From assembly GCF_001940225.2 (NCBI RefSeq), contig NZ_CP135164.1:1426001-1490000 (forward strand): DNA of 64,000 nt, given 5' to 3'. The stretch comes from Roseburia sp. 499. GTDB lineage: Bacteria; Bacillota; Clostridia; Lachnospirales; Lachnospiraceae. Positions 28,407 through 36,950 of this stretch are shown in pieces (the first letter of the stretch is position 1; the number at the start of each line of letters is the position of its first letter). The notes under the pieces were generated by a model. It had not been told where the DNA came from, made no database searches, and worked only from the letters and a program-made list of their open reading frames with translations. The translations under genes and the position numbers were made by a program.

Positions 28407-28859
28407 ATGATAGAAGCAACGAGTTGTGGTGGTGTGGTAATATTTCGCGGGAAGATACTGCTTCTGTATAAGAATTACAGAAATAAGTATGAAGGCTGGG
28501 TTCTTCCGAAGGGAACGGTAGAGCCGGGCGAGGAGTATAAAGATACGGCAGCAAGAGAGGTTCTGGAAGAGACAGGTGTAAATGCATCAATTATCAAATA
28601 TGTTGGAAAAAGCCAGTATACCTTTAATGTTCCTGAAGATACAGTGGAAAAGGATGTTCACTGGTATCTTATGATGGCAGACAGTTATTACAGCAAACCA
28701 CAACGGGAAGAATATTTTGTTGATTCCGGGTACTACAAATTTCATGAAGCATATCATTTATTAAAATTTGCAAATGAGAAGCAGATATTAGAAAAGGCTT
28801 ATAATGAATATCTGGATTTAAAAAAGAGTAATCTTTGGGGCAACAGAAAATATTTTTAA
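28407..28859 (+). CDS. NUDIX hydrolase
   Basis: 150-aa hydrolase of nucleoside diphosphate derivatives. The Nudix box GTVEPGEEYKDTAAREVLEETG is present, within a usual fold (GGVVIFRGKILLLYKN...). I use ATG 28407 with AGGAGG 8 nt upstream, not the upstream in-frame ATG at 28290 that overlaps the PBP gene. The C-terminus (YHLLKFANEKQILEKAYNEY) resembles diadenosine polyphosphate-type Nudix enzymes, but the substrate is not determinable. Confidence 0.88.
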   Translation: MIEATSCGGVVIFRGKILLLYKNYRNKYEGWVLPKGTVEPGEEYKDTAAREVLEETGVNASIIKYVGKSQYTFNVPEDTVEKDVHWYLMMADSYYSKPQREEYFVDSGYYKFHEAYHLLKFANEKQILEKAYNEYLDLKKSNLWGNRKYF

Positions 28860-28892
28860 AAGGTGCTCATCGAAAGACGGGCGCCTTTTTTA
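28859..28892 (+). terminator. Intrinsic terminator after NUDIX gene
   Basis: Stem AAAGGTGCTC/GGGCGCCTTT with two G-U pairs, then a T run; it overlaps the stop codon. Confidence 0.8.
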
Positions 28893-28915
28893 CAAAAAAG
28901 TAATGAGAGGTTTGG

Positions 28916-29272
28916 ATGATTTGGTATAAAGATTTTTATGCAGGGGAATCCATTGCATCAAAAAAAGAAAGAGTAAAATGGAAAATTCTGCATAATGCAG
29001 GACAACTGGATATATATGTCATTGCTCTTGGAAGTGCCGAGGGAAATCTCCTGGATATCATCCCGGCTTGGGAATTGATGCAGAAACATTATCCTAAAAT
29101 AGATATGCTGGTTGTTGGCGTGGACAAAGGATATGATAATGCCATGGAATTAGCAGGAAAGATTGTGATAGACGTTTTTAAAGAGACCGGAACCTTTAAG
29201 GTAAAAGAGTATTTTCTTGAAAAACAGCGGGAAAATCTCAGAAAAGAGCCTGTATGGAAATCCTGTTCTTAA
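28916..29272 (+). CDS. Conserved hypothetical protein, 118 aa
   Basis: Not assigned to a named family. It starts MIWYKDFYAGESIASKKER, has a core DIYVIALGSAEGNLLDIIP and contains GVDKGYDNAMELAGKIVID; the alternating hydrophobic pattern suggests a small alpha/beta protein with no membrane segment. It overlaps the DUF2953 gene by 19 bp, so it belongs to the sporulation-linked transcript with DUF2953 and YtfJ. Confidence 0.7.
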   Translation: MIWYKDFYAGESIASKKERVKWKILHNAGQLDIYVIALGSAEGNLLDIIPAWELMQKHYPKIDMLVVGVDKGYDNAMELAGKIVIDVFKETGTFKVKEYFLEKQRENLRKEPVWKSCS

Positions 29273-30129
29273 TTCTAAAAATAATTGGCATTTGTTTTCT
29301 TGTTTTAATTGGAATATTCTTATTTTTGATACTCTCTATACTATTTATTCCGGTCAGGTATCGTATCAAAGGAAAAGGAGAGGTTCCTAAGACATTAGAA
29401 ACAGATGCAGTGTTTAGTTGGTTTTTACATGTTATTCATGGAAGAGTCTGTTATGGCACAGATGGATTTTTGGTTAAAATACGAATATTTGGTATTCCTT
29501 TAAGGTTGGGGCAGAAGAAACCCAAGAAAGAGAAAAGAAAACGCACAAAGGAAATACAGGAATTGTCAATAGATTTAAAGAACGAAGCAAAAGAGGCGTC
29601 TATCGACTTTGATGAACAGTTAAGTGAAACACAAGAAACCGAAATAAAGGTTTTGAAAGAAGAAAAAGAAGAGAAATCTTCTCGAAAGAATTTTTTCAAA
29701 AAACTAAGTTTTAAAGGAATCAAAGAAAAATGCAAGCGATTCTGGCAAAAGCTAATTCGCTTAAAAGAGCAGCTTGGTAACATAAAAAATATCATTTTGG
29801 AAGAGACTAATAGAAATGCGGCGACTGCTTTGCTTCGGGAATTCAAAGGGTTAATGAAGCATTATACTCCGAGAAAAGCTTCAGGAGAACTTCAATTTGG
29901 TACAGAAGATCCTGCCAATACAGGACAAATTCTTGGAATAATTAGCTTATTTCCGTTTTGGTATCGCTATAAAATATCCGTAATACCTGATTTTACAGCG
30001 GAAGGATTTTATGCCAGAGGAGAACTTTTTCTAAAGGGACACATTCGAAGTGCTCATCTGTTGGCATCAGGAATGCGGCTTATAAAAAATAAAGATATAC
30101 GCAAACTTATCAATCAAATTAGAACATAA
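29254..30129 (+). CDS. DUF2953 membrane-anchored protein (YtfI-like)
   Basis: 291-aa protein with an N-terminal membrane helix (residues 5-30), a charged lysine/glutamate-rich middle (about 85-165), and a C-terminal DUF2953-type region ending FYARGELFLKGHIRSAHLLA. In B. subtilis the DUF2953 gene ytfI lies directly before ytfJ, and the same order is kept here. Probably a sporulation-related membrane protein; no enzymatic motif is visible. Confidence 0.8.
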   Translation: MEILFLILKIIGICFLVLIGIFLFLILSILFIPVRYRIKGKGEVPKTLETDAVFSWFLHVIHGRVCYGTDGFLVKIRIFGIPLRLGQKKPKKEKRKRTKEIQELSIDLKNEAKEASIDFDEQLSETQETEIKVLKEEKEEKSSRKNFFKKLSFKGIKEKCKRFWQKLIRLKEQLGNIKNIILEETNRNAATALLREFKGLMKHYTPRKASGELQFGTEDPANTGQILGIISLFPFWYRYKISVIPDFTAEGFYARGELFLKGHIRSAHLLASGMRLIKNKDIRKLINQIRT

Positions 30130-30143
30130 TAGGAGGTTTTTAT

Positions 30144-30578
30144 ATGCAGGACAATAATTTTAACACAACAGTACAGTCATTATTTAAGGGAATGGACAAC
30201 TTCATCAGCACCAAAACAGTAGTAGGTGATGCGGTTCATATAGGGGATACCATTATTCTTCCATTGATAGAGGTTTCCTTTGGAGTAGCTGCAGGGGCAT
30301 TTTGTCAGGAAAAGAAAAACAATGCAGCCGGTGGTATGGGAGGTAAGATTACTCCAAGTGCAGTATTAGTAATTCAGGATGGATGCACCAAACTTGTAAA
30401 TATTAAGAATCAAGACAGTGTGACCAAGATCTTGGATATGGTTCCTGATTTTGTGAATAAATTTACTAGTGGGAAAGACAATAAAAAGACAAACGGAATC
30501 GTAGACGAAGCTGCGAAAGAGGCTGCTGCAAAAGATTTATCAGAGAAGCTGAATATTGTTGATGAGACAGAAGCGTAG
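30144..30578 (+). CDS. ytfJ: GerW family sporulation protein YtfJ
   Basis: 144-aa protein of the YtfJ/GerW family, which is needed for normal spore germination in Bacillus. It opens TTVQSLFKGMDNFISTKTVVG, has DTIILPLIEVSFGVAAGAFC and a glycine-rich GGMGGKITPSAVLVIQDG. Ribosome site AGGAGG. Its presence supports a spore-forming host. Confidence 0.9.
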   Translation: MQDNNFNTTVQSLFKGMDNFISTKTVVGDAVHIGDTIILPLIEVSFGVAAGAFCQEKKNNAAGGMGGKITPSAVLVIQDGCTKLVNIKNQDSVTKILDMVPDFVNKFTSGKDNKKTNGIVDEAAKEAAAKDLSEKLNIVDETEA

Positions 30579-30658
30579 ATTTGGTTTTGCCGTTTCAAGG
30601 CATTTATTCCCAAGTTTTGCATATAGTATATAATAGAAAGGTTTGCAGGAGGGAAAAT

Positions 30659-30796
30659 ATGCGACGGCTGATAGGATTTGTTCTGTTCTGGATAGCAATC
30701 GGAATGGCGCTTATGATGTTTCTGCACAGCCAATTATTGGGATTGATTATAATATTTCTGCTTTTGTTATTAGGATATAATTTATTTTCTTGTTGA
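30659..30796 (+). CDS. Small membrane protein, 45 aa
   Basis: Start at ATG 30659 with GCAGGAGGG 7 nt upstream; the product MRRLIGFVLFWIAIGMALMM... has two hydrophobic spans (about 3-22 and 27-40) separated by a short H-S-Q loop, like a small hairpin membrane protein. It sits between ytfJ and a terminator. The good ribosome site and terminator make it a credible gene; function unknown. Confidence 0.65.
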   Translation: MRRLIGFVLFWIAIGMALMMFLHSQLLGLIIIFLLLLLGYNLFSC

Positions 30797-30799
30797 GTT

Positions 30800-30845
30800 A
30801 ATACTGTCGTATTTATTCTTTGATACGACAGTATTTATTTTTTTG
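30800..30845 (+). terminator. Intrinsic terminator
   Basis: Perfect 13-bp stem AATACTGTCGTAT/ATACGACAGTATT (30800-30812, 30823-30835) followed by a T-rich tract. Confidence 0.88.
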
Positions 30846-30881
30846 TATAAAAGTGAGCTGTCCGCTTTATTTTGGAAAAAC

Positions 30882-30910
30882 TTGACAGTAAATTTAATCT
30901 TTTGTATGAT
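30882..30910 (+). promoter_or_regulatory. Strong promoter with no downstream gene
   Basis: Consensus TTGACA, 17 bp, TATGAT. No ORF follows on this strand before the transposase gene, which runs the other way; see the candidate RNA. Confidence 0.7.
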
Positions 30911-30916
30911 TTAATA

Positions 30917-31027
30917 GTTAAAAATAGGTAATTGCGAAACAAGTTCGCAATCCTGATTGAATACAAGGATAGAATCCTGCAATGCAGGATTCTTGGTATG
31001 AAAAGTGGATACCAGGTATTTTTTGGC
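30917..31027 (+). ncRNA. Candidate structured small RNA
   Basis: Downstream of the promoter at 30882 lie successive hairpins: ATTGCGAA/TTCGCAAT (30931-30952), AGAATCCTGC/GCAGGATTCT (30972-30994) and TGGTAT/ATACCA (about 30995-31015), the last followed by six T. No start codon with a ribosome site is seen. This fits a roughly 110-nt non-coding RNA ended by a weak intrinsic terminator. The region continues to the transposase stop at 31068 with another small palindrome. Identity unknown; it may also be the truncated leader of something displaced by the IS. Confidence 0.5.
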
Positions 31028-32630
31028 ACACGAAATAAATCCCATGGATTTATGGAATTGGTAAGCCCTATGCGATGAGAGGTTTCAAACTTCTAAGATA
31101 CTGGTGTTTATGTATTTTATCAGCAACCATCACAGTAACAAGCTGGGTAATACCGGCGAGAAGAAGATCTGCATGGAGCGTTTTCTCATTTTGAGTTTTA
31201 CGTCCGGCAATACAGAAACTATCTTTAAAGTGATTGATAGATTTCTCTACATTGACTCGGATTTTGTAAGTTTCATCCCATTCGGCGGAACCGCGTTCGA
31301 CACCCGGATACGCGCGGAGGTTTTTCTCCGGATAGATGTAGATCATTCGTCCGCAGGAAGAAGTTGTACAGGGGTTATCGCAGTGGCAGACGCGACGTTT
31401 GGATTTATCTGCCGGATTGTATTCCCATTTCATTTTGGGGCATACAAACTTCATGGTTGGAATCTTGCTTTTTAAATGAGATTTACTTCCTTCTCTTTTC
31501 ATTGGGAGTGAAGGATCGTGAGGGCAACAGGGAATGCCGTTCTCGTTGAATGTGCAGCCGTTTTCTTCCATGGAGAGTTTTACTCTAAGGGGAATGAAAG
31601 CTTTTTGAAATCCGATTTCTTCAAAAAGAGATTTGTAGATTTCAATCGTATCAAAGGCTGCATCGCCCAGAAAAGTCTTTGGCTCAATAAGCGGATGTTT
31701 CTGGAAGAAATCAATCAAAACAGGAAGTAATGCTTTTGAGTCGGCGAGTGACTTATCTTCGTCCGGAGAATCCGATTTTTTCTCCACAACGATATCAGGA
31801 TGAGCATTCAGAAAGTCTTTGTTATAGAAAGTGATATCACGAACAATGCCAAGCCCATTTGTAATAATGCCAAACTTGTAAGCGTAACAGAAATGTCCAT
31901 TAATGTACATTTGTTGGATAGCCTGATTAGAAGCAGCATGGGAAGGCATGGAACCATAGGCAGCCTTATAAGGGTCGTAAGAATCATCAAGGTTATGGGA
32001 TTTTTTAAAGGCTTTCAGCTGTTTGATAATACGGTTAGCATATTTGGGATTATTTTCAGCGACCCAGGCTTCTATACCGGAGGTATCGAAGATGGTCATG
32101 GATGCAAGAGCAGAATCAATCTTTTGGCAGATCGGTTCGGTCAGATCAACCAAGTGGTCGAACATAGATTGTAAGTCCAGTAAGAAATCCTGTTTAAAAC
32201 GAGTGAATTTTGAGGCATCGGGAACAACATCAAATCCACAGAAATCACGCAATTCCTGAGAGTATTTGAGAAAGACAATCAGAAGCATATCAGTCGGGAT
32301 TGAGAAGATACGCTGGATCAGAAGAGCTTTGAGCATAGGATAAAGCTGATGTTTGCGAGGTCTTCCGGTACGAGCGTGAAAATGAGACACAAAAGAAACA
32401 GGAACAATTTCATCAAGGTTAATGGCTTCATCAAGAAGTATTAGAAACTGATATTTGTCATTGTCAAATTTATTTTGACAATCTTCAAAAACTTCTGCCA
32501 AAGTGAGCTGCTTATGTGTTATCATATGAGTATATCTCCTTTCAGGTGGATGGTTGATTAGTTTCTCGACAATTCTATTTTACCATAAACCTTGAGGAGA
32601 TATTTTATTTTGGCAACAAAAAAAATGCTG
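31020..32630 (-). mobile_element. IS element, IS1182-like (ends approximate)
   Basis: One long transposase gene is flanked by short AT-rich non-coding ends. Both outer edges have a T6-8 tract followed by a G and an AAAATAAA-like run in inverted orientation (near 31020-31045 and 32605-32630), but I cannot define exact terminal repeats or a target duplication. Limits are estimates; the transposase is intact, so the element may be recent. Confidence 0.55.
31068..32525 (-). CDS. IS1182-like DDE transposase
   Basis: 485-aa transposase. The N-terminal region RTGRPRKHQLYPMLKALLIQ resembles the DUF772-type domain of IS5/IS1182 transposases; catalytic Asp candidates are in TIFDTSGIEAWV and FLGDAAFDT, and a late Glu lies in RVNVEKSINHFKDSF. 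A cysteine-rich insert (CCPHD, CHCDNPCTTSSCG) between the second Asp and Glu suggests a zinc-binding segment. The reading frame is undamaged. It lies immediately before the T7SS locus, in the opposite direction. Confidence 0.85.
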   Translation of the reverse strand: MITHKQLTLAEVFEDCQNKFDNDKYQFLILLDEAINLDEIVPVSFVSHFHARTGRPRKHQLYPMLKALLIQRIFSIPTDMLLIVFLKYSQELRDFCGFDVVPDASKFTRFKQDFLLDLQSMFDHLVDLTEPICQKIDSALASMTIFDTSGIEAWVAENNPKYANRIIKQLKAFKKSHNLDDSYDPYKAAYGSMPSHAASNQAIQQMYINGHFCYAYKFGIITNGLGIVRDITFYNKDFLNAHPDIVVEKKSDSPDEDKSLADSKALLPVLIDFFQKHPLIEPKTFLGDAAFDTIEIYKSLFEEIGFQKAFIPLRVKLSMEENGCTFNENGIPCCPHDPSLPMKREGSKSHLKSKIPTMKFVCPKMKWEYNPADKSKRRVCHCDNPCTTSSCGRMIYIYPEKNLRAYPGVERGSAEWDETYKIRVNVEKSINHFKDSFCIAGRKTQNEKTLHADLLLAGITQLVTVMVADKIHKHQYLRSLKPLIA

Positions 32631-32643
32631 TATTTATGCGGCT

Positions 32644-32666
32644 TTTGGCGTTTCGCAAACGCCAAA
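32644..32666. repeat. Perfect 10-bp inverted repeat upstream of T7SS locus
   Basis: TTTGGCGTTT, CGC, AAACGCCAAA, 33 bp before the first T7SS gene. No T run follows. It could be an operator or an mRNA leader hairpin. Confidence 0.6.
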
Positions 32667-32698
32667 TAGTTAAAAAGCATAAAGGGAGAAGAAATAAT

Positions 32699-33010
32699 AT
32701 GTCAGAAGAAATTAAAATTAACCAAACCTCCGTAGAAAATGACGCAACGGTACTTTCGGGGGCAGCAGCATATTTTGAAGAAGTTGCGTTAATTCCGTCA
32801 GATGAAGAGACTACGCTTACAGCAAATGGAAACGGGCAGAGTAATTTTGGCAAATCCCAAAAACTGATCGCTTCTTTTGGAGCTGCGATAGAAAAAGAAG
32901 TTGGCAATGTCAGACAACTGGGTGCAACTTTTGAGGAATATGACAGCATGATGAGCCAATTATGGGAAAATGGCTGTAGATATGAAACATTAACAGAGAG
33001 CAAACCCTAA
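32699..33010 (+). CDS. WXG100-like type VII secretion partner (SACOL2603/DUF3130-like)
   Basis: 103-aa helical protein. The start EEIKINQTSVENDATVLSGA, the glycine-serine mid-turn (NGNGQSNFG) between two helices, and the end TFEEYDSMMSQLWENG resemble the SACOL2603 (TIGR04197/DUF3130) family. In Gram-positive T7SS loci such proteins precede LXG toxins and help target them for export. ATG 32699 has AAGGGAGAAG upstream. The two following genes fit the same locus type. Confidence 0.7.
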   Translation: MSEEIKINQTSVENDATVLSGAAAYFEEVALIPSDEETTLTANGNGQSNFGKSQKLIASFGAAIEKEVGNVRQLGATFEEYDSMMSQLWENGCRYETLTESKP

Positions 33011-33035
33011 ACAAAAATAACATGGAGACTTAACA

Positions 33036-33383
33036 ATGGAAGAGACTAAAAAACAAAAGAGTATTGAAAAACTAGAAGAAGATAAAGAAGCTTTAGAAAG
33101 GCGAAAAAAGCGTGTATTAGAAAGGGAAGACGATGAGGATATGGAGATTTTAAGGACTTATCGGAATCTGGATAGAATGCGGGAAGCTTGTGGAGTGAAT
33201 GATACAGAAATATTACGTCTGTTGGATGAAAAGCAAAGTGTATTAGACTCATTAAGAAGAAGGAAAATGGAATTTGGGGAAGAGTTCCAAAATGAGACTA
33301 AGAAGGAAGAACAGAAAATAGAGGAAACAGAAGCAAACTTTCAGGAAAAGAATGCTGAAAAAAATGAGGAAGATAATAATTAA
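33036..33383 (+). CDS. Coiled-coil T7SS accessory protein (DUF3958-like)
   Basis: 115-aa, almost wholly charged helical protein (KLEEDKEALERRKKRVLERE...). No signal or membrane segment. Position between the DUF3130-like gene and the effector-like gene matches the second small helical partner of LXG effectors (DUF3958/DUF5082-type). Family membership is inferred mainly from context and length, because coiled coils give little specific signal. Confidence 0.6.
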   Translation: MEETKKQKSIEKLEEDKEALERRKKRVLEREDDEDMEILRTYRNLDRMREACGVNDTEILRLLDEKQSVLDSLRRRKMEFGEEFQNETKKEEQKIEETEANFQEKNAEKNEEDNN

Positions 33384-33400
33384 TACGGAGGAAAAATTTC

Positions 33401-35123
33401 ATGAACGAAAATTCTTATTTAAATCCCACCAAAATAAAAGAAGAATGTGATAGTGCGATTCACAGTGCTGCAGGCAATGAGAACAGCAAATAATTCCGAT
33501 ATTGCTGATTTTACAATCTTAAAATCGTCTGTTGGAGATGAAGTGTTAATTGGCGGCAATATTCTGAAACAAAAAGCTGCTGCGTTGCGACAAAAAGCTG
33601 CAGATGAGGAGACTGCACAGGAGTATGAAAGAGAAGCAAACAAAGCCTTCTGGCCATGGGAAAGTCGGTATTATAGCTGGAAAGCAAATCAATACTGGAA
33701 TATGGCAGAAATTGACCAAAGGTTGTATCTCATGTGGCAGGCAAAAGAAGACCGCTATGATGAAATAGAAGGTACTACCAGTGGATTGTTTTTGGCAGTG
33801 GCTACTATGCGGGCGGCAGCAGAAACGGGACTTTGTGCTATTGATAATGCTTTTCAAAATGGCGCTTATGTTTCGGATCCAAATGCAGCATGGAGGACAG
33901 AGCTTGCAAAGTCTTACATAGAGCGTATATTGACAGTAAATGCAGACGGAACTATAACTGCAAATTGGGATGAAGTAGAAAAAGTGTTGAGTAAGCCAGC
34001 AGAAGAAATTACGCAGGAAGAGTATCAAGCATTGGCATTGTTATATCTGAATATTGATGAAACAGAATTGTCTCATTTTCTTGAACTTTGCATGGATAGA
34101 ACATCGGATGTAGATATTCCATGGTATAATGAAATGATTCAAATGGGAACAGGCTTTTCGGGAGGCGAAGATTTCTCTGAATGGACTGTAAATACAGAAA
34201 AATTGGATAAATTGATAGAGCAGGTGTCCATTGCTTCGGATGGTACATTAGCTATGTTGCGAGTGATTGATAGTGAAAATGAAAATGGAAATGAGAATGA
34301 ACAATATAAAAGACTAAGAGAGCAACGAAATATTATAGTTCAGAGGATGACACTTTTGGAAGTGACAGGAGAAGTTGGAACTTTTCGTGGAGAGTATCAG
34401 GCGGAGCATCCAACGATTAAGATAAAGAAAAATGAGGATGAAAGTCTGACTATGAGTTTTTGCCAGTTTCGTAATATAGGAAGTGAAGTGTCACCAACAA
34501 TGAGTAATCTTGGAGAATCTACCATAAACATTTCAAGAACTAAGAATGGTGAAAATATTGATAGAGATGCATTAAAAGATACAGAACTTTCTTTTGCGGG
34601 ATATTTTGCAGGGGTTTCCTTAGTTGACGAGACGTGGAGTTTTATGATAGATGAAACTTCAGGGGAAATGATTAGTATGGGCTCAGAATATTTAGGGACA
34701 TATCTGGTAGAAAAAACAGGAAAAGAGGCATTAGAAAATGTGATAGGATATGTTCCCATAGCCGGTGATATAGCAGGCTTTGCAATCGACATGGCAGAAA
34801 GCAGAGCAGAAGCAGATGCGGCGCAAAAGTTTATCACAGGGCAATTAGACACTTTAGAAAGTGCAATGATTTATAGAGCCTTTGATTGTAGCGTTAACTT
34901 TGTTCAGTATGATACAGTAGATAATGAACAACTTGCCTTATATACACAATCTGGACGAAAGACGGCAGATATTATAAATAGTGTAAATGATGCATTAGGA
35001 ACAGAAATAACAGAGGCAGATGTTGTGACAAAGCCGAACGAGATTTCGAATTTAATTGATCAGTTAATTGCTGAGAATCCAGAGAACGCAGATAGATATA
35101 ATGATGCAATAAAGGGAGATTAG
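33401..35123 (+). pseudogene. LXG-like T7SS effector, frameshifted near 33480
   Basis: The likely start is ATG 33401, with GGAGGAAAA upstream (MNENSYLNPTKIKEECDS). That frame stops at 33493. The main 1.6-kb frame overlaps it out of register and has no credible start or ribosome site, so one extra base near 33480-33492 would join them into about 573 residues. The long N-terminal part is helical and alanine/glutamate-rich like an export domain. The C-terminal part has YVPIAGDIAGFAIDMAESRA, then a segment I do not recognise. It is either a real inactivating frameshift or a base error. No toxin family assigned. Confidence 0.6.
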
Positions 35124-35132
35124 GAGGTAGAC

Positions 35133-35669
35133 ATGAAAAAAAAACATATTATAACAATAATAATATTAGTAATAGTACTGTTGGCAGGAATCAAAGGAGT
35201 ATTGTTGTATCGTGACTATAAAACAGAACAGGAACGAATGGCACAGAAACCTTATTTTACAAAATATAAGTTAAATGAAGAAGAAATGAATATTTTAAAC
35301 AGTCAATTTCATGTGAAGACAACACCAGACTGGTGGGAAAATTGGAATGAAGAAGATAGACCAGATTATAGTTATTATACCATAGAAGCTACAGAAGATA
35401 CTAAAATAGTGGTTACTGTAATGAATTATTGGTTATTTGATGATTTGTCAGAAGTGGATAAAGACGCATGGGAAAAGGCAACAGAATATGGTTTTACAAC
35501 GGATAATCGGATAACAGTAGAATGGGTTATGGAACATCCTAGAAAAGCAGTTGAGATTATGTATTCCATGGCAAGTCATGGAGAAATTTTTCAAGAACTT
35601 AGAGAATGGATATATCCAATATATGAAAGAATTACAGGTGAAAAGATAGAAGATATAACCAAAGAGTAG
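35133..35669 (+). CDS. Membrane-anchored candidate immunity protein
   Basis: 178 aa with one N-terminal membrane helix (residues 5-25) and an extracytoplasmic or cytoplasmic domain containing NYWLFDDLSEVDKDAWEKA and YGFTTDNRITVEWVMEHP. It starts 9 bp after the effector-like gene with AGGAGG. A partial, disrupted paralogue follows directly, as often seen when immunity genes are duplicated in polymorphic toxin loci. The immunity role is inference from position. Confidence 0.6.
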   Translation: MKKKHIITIIILVIVLLAGIKGVLLYRDYKTEQERMAQKPYFTKYKLNEEEMNILNSQFHVKTTPDWWENWNEEDRPDYSYYTIEATEDTKIVVTVMNYWLFDDLSEVDKDAWEKATEYGFTTDNRITVEWVMEHPRKAVEIMYSMASHGEIFQELREWIYPIYERITGEKIEDITKE

Positions 35670-35680
35670 GAAGTAAGATT

Positions 35681-36867
35681 ATGAAGAAGAAACGTATTAT
35701 GACAATAATATTACCTGAATCCGTGAAACTCATTAATCAATAATGTGTCAAACTTATGATAAACAAAGGGATTAATGAAGCTTCATTTCCTATTTCTGAT
35801 TTCACCCATTTGATGAAGTTAAAATACACGAAAAAAACTTAAGTTTTCCTATGCTATCTATGCCTCATATAGTAAAATATAGGTATCAAATATATGAGGT
35901 AAATACACATGAAAAAGCTTGTAATTGAATTCTCTAATGAAAGATAAATCACCCCGAGTGGACTATCTCTTGTTGGACAAATGCTTGGCAAAAGCAACTT
36001 TATCAAAAAGTGCAATAATAAATTCAGCCTTCTGCACTTAAGTCAGATCTTGTTCCTCTGGATCTTGATGTGACTCCTATGGATAATTCCAAGACTCATA
36101 AGGAAGGTGTTTCACACACTTACAAAGGATTTGATGGTTACGCACCAATGATGGCTTACATTGGAACAGAAGGTTTTCTTGTAAATACAGAGCTTCGTGA
36201 AGGAAGCCAGCATTGCCAGTGTAATACGCCTACATTTTTAAAACAACCCCTGAAGAAAAGACGCCGAATCAGAACAGTCATAGGAAATCTGATTCAAATC
36301 GCAGGTCATGTAACAACACATGGACGACGAATAATCCTGGCAATAGGATGTAGCAATGTATGGCGCCATGTTTTTATGGATGTTTATAATCGATTTGCTT
36401 TAGCATAAATCCTTCCCCAAATAGAAGGCTTTTTAAAGTGCGTAAATTTTTTGAACGAGTAACTCTATTAAAGGAAAAAATAGGTATAAGCAGGAACTTT
36501 TTCAATTCACTTGGCTGATTATTGTCTAAAATCAGTTAGAAGCGAGGTTCCTGTAAAAAAACACCTGAGTTTCACGGATTCTGGTTATTGGTTGTTTGAT
36601 GATTTATCAGAATATGATAGAGACGGATTTGAAAAAGCAAAAGAATATGGATTCACAACAGACAATCGCCTAACGGTGGACTGGGTCATGAAATATCCAA
36701 ACGAAGCGGCAGATATTATGGAATCTATGGCAAGTGATGGAGCAGATTTTATATATTTGTTTCGTTTGGTTTATCCAAAATATGAAGCAATAACCGGAGA
36801 AGTAATAGATACAGAAAAGAAAGAGGATGAGTGGATAGAAGATTTTAAAGAAGGTTATGTGGATTAA
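35681..36867 (+). pseudogene. Second immunity-like gene, split by IS remnant
   Basis: 35681-35713 encodes MKKKRIMTIIL, matching the start of the preceding gene; 36585-36867 encodes YWLFDDLSEYDRDGFEKAKE and onward, homologous to residues 90-178 of that gene. Between them lies the IS1380-like remnant, and about 80 codons of the original gene are missing. The C-terminal part diverges and ends with a distinctive DEWIEDFKEGYVD. Clearly a broken duplicate. Confidence 0.85.
35714..36584 (+). mobile_element. Internally deleted IS1380-like element
   Basis: 871 bp bounded by inverted repeats: the left end at 35714 reads CCTGAATCCGTGAAACTCA and the right end at 36584 reads, in reverse complement, CCAGAATCCGTGAAACTCA (18 of 19 identical). 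Inside are fragments of an IS1380-type transposase: the N-terminal KLVIEFSNER at 35913; DVTPMDNSKTHKEGVSHTYK and DGYAPMMAYIGTEGFLVN from 36060; and a C-terminal piece ending FMDVYNRFALA at 36405. Most of the roughly 1.3-kb transposase is missing and frames are broken, so the element cannot move on its own but could be mobilised in trans. No target duplication is seen because flanking gene sequence is lost. Confidence 0.85.
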
Positions 36868-36910
36868 TGCAAAAGGATTATGATAGCAGTAGAAGAAAAA
36901 TAGAAAAATA

Positions 36911-36941
36911 AAAAGAGCCAGCCTTCACAGGCTGGCTTGAT
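36911..36941 (-). terminator. Terminator of rpmB
   Basis: On the minus strand the stem AGCCAGCCT/AGGCTGGCT (36916-36936) is followed by CTTTTTATTTTT. Confidence 0.85.
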
Positions 36942-36950
36942 TTCCGCTTC

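Noticed and set aside
33546-34028. 160-codon minus-strand frame inside the effector-like gene
   Set aside because: No ribosome site or recognisable motif; composition is that of an antisense shadow.
36070-36408. 112-codon frame as a stand-alone gene
   Set aside because: It is a fusion of IS1380 transposase fragments within the element bounded by inverted repeats.
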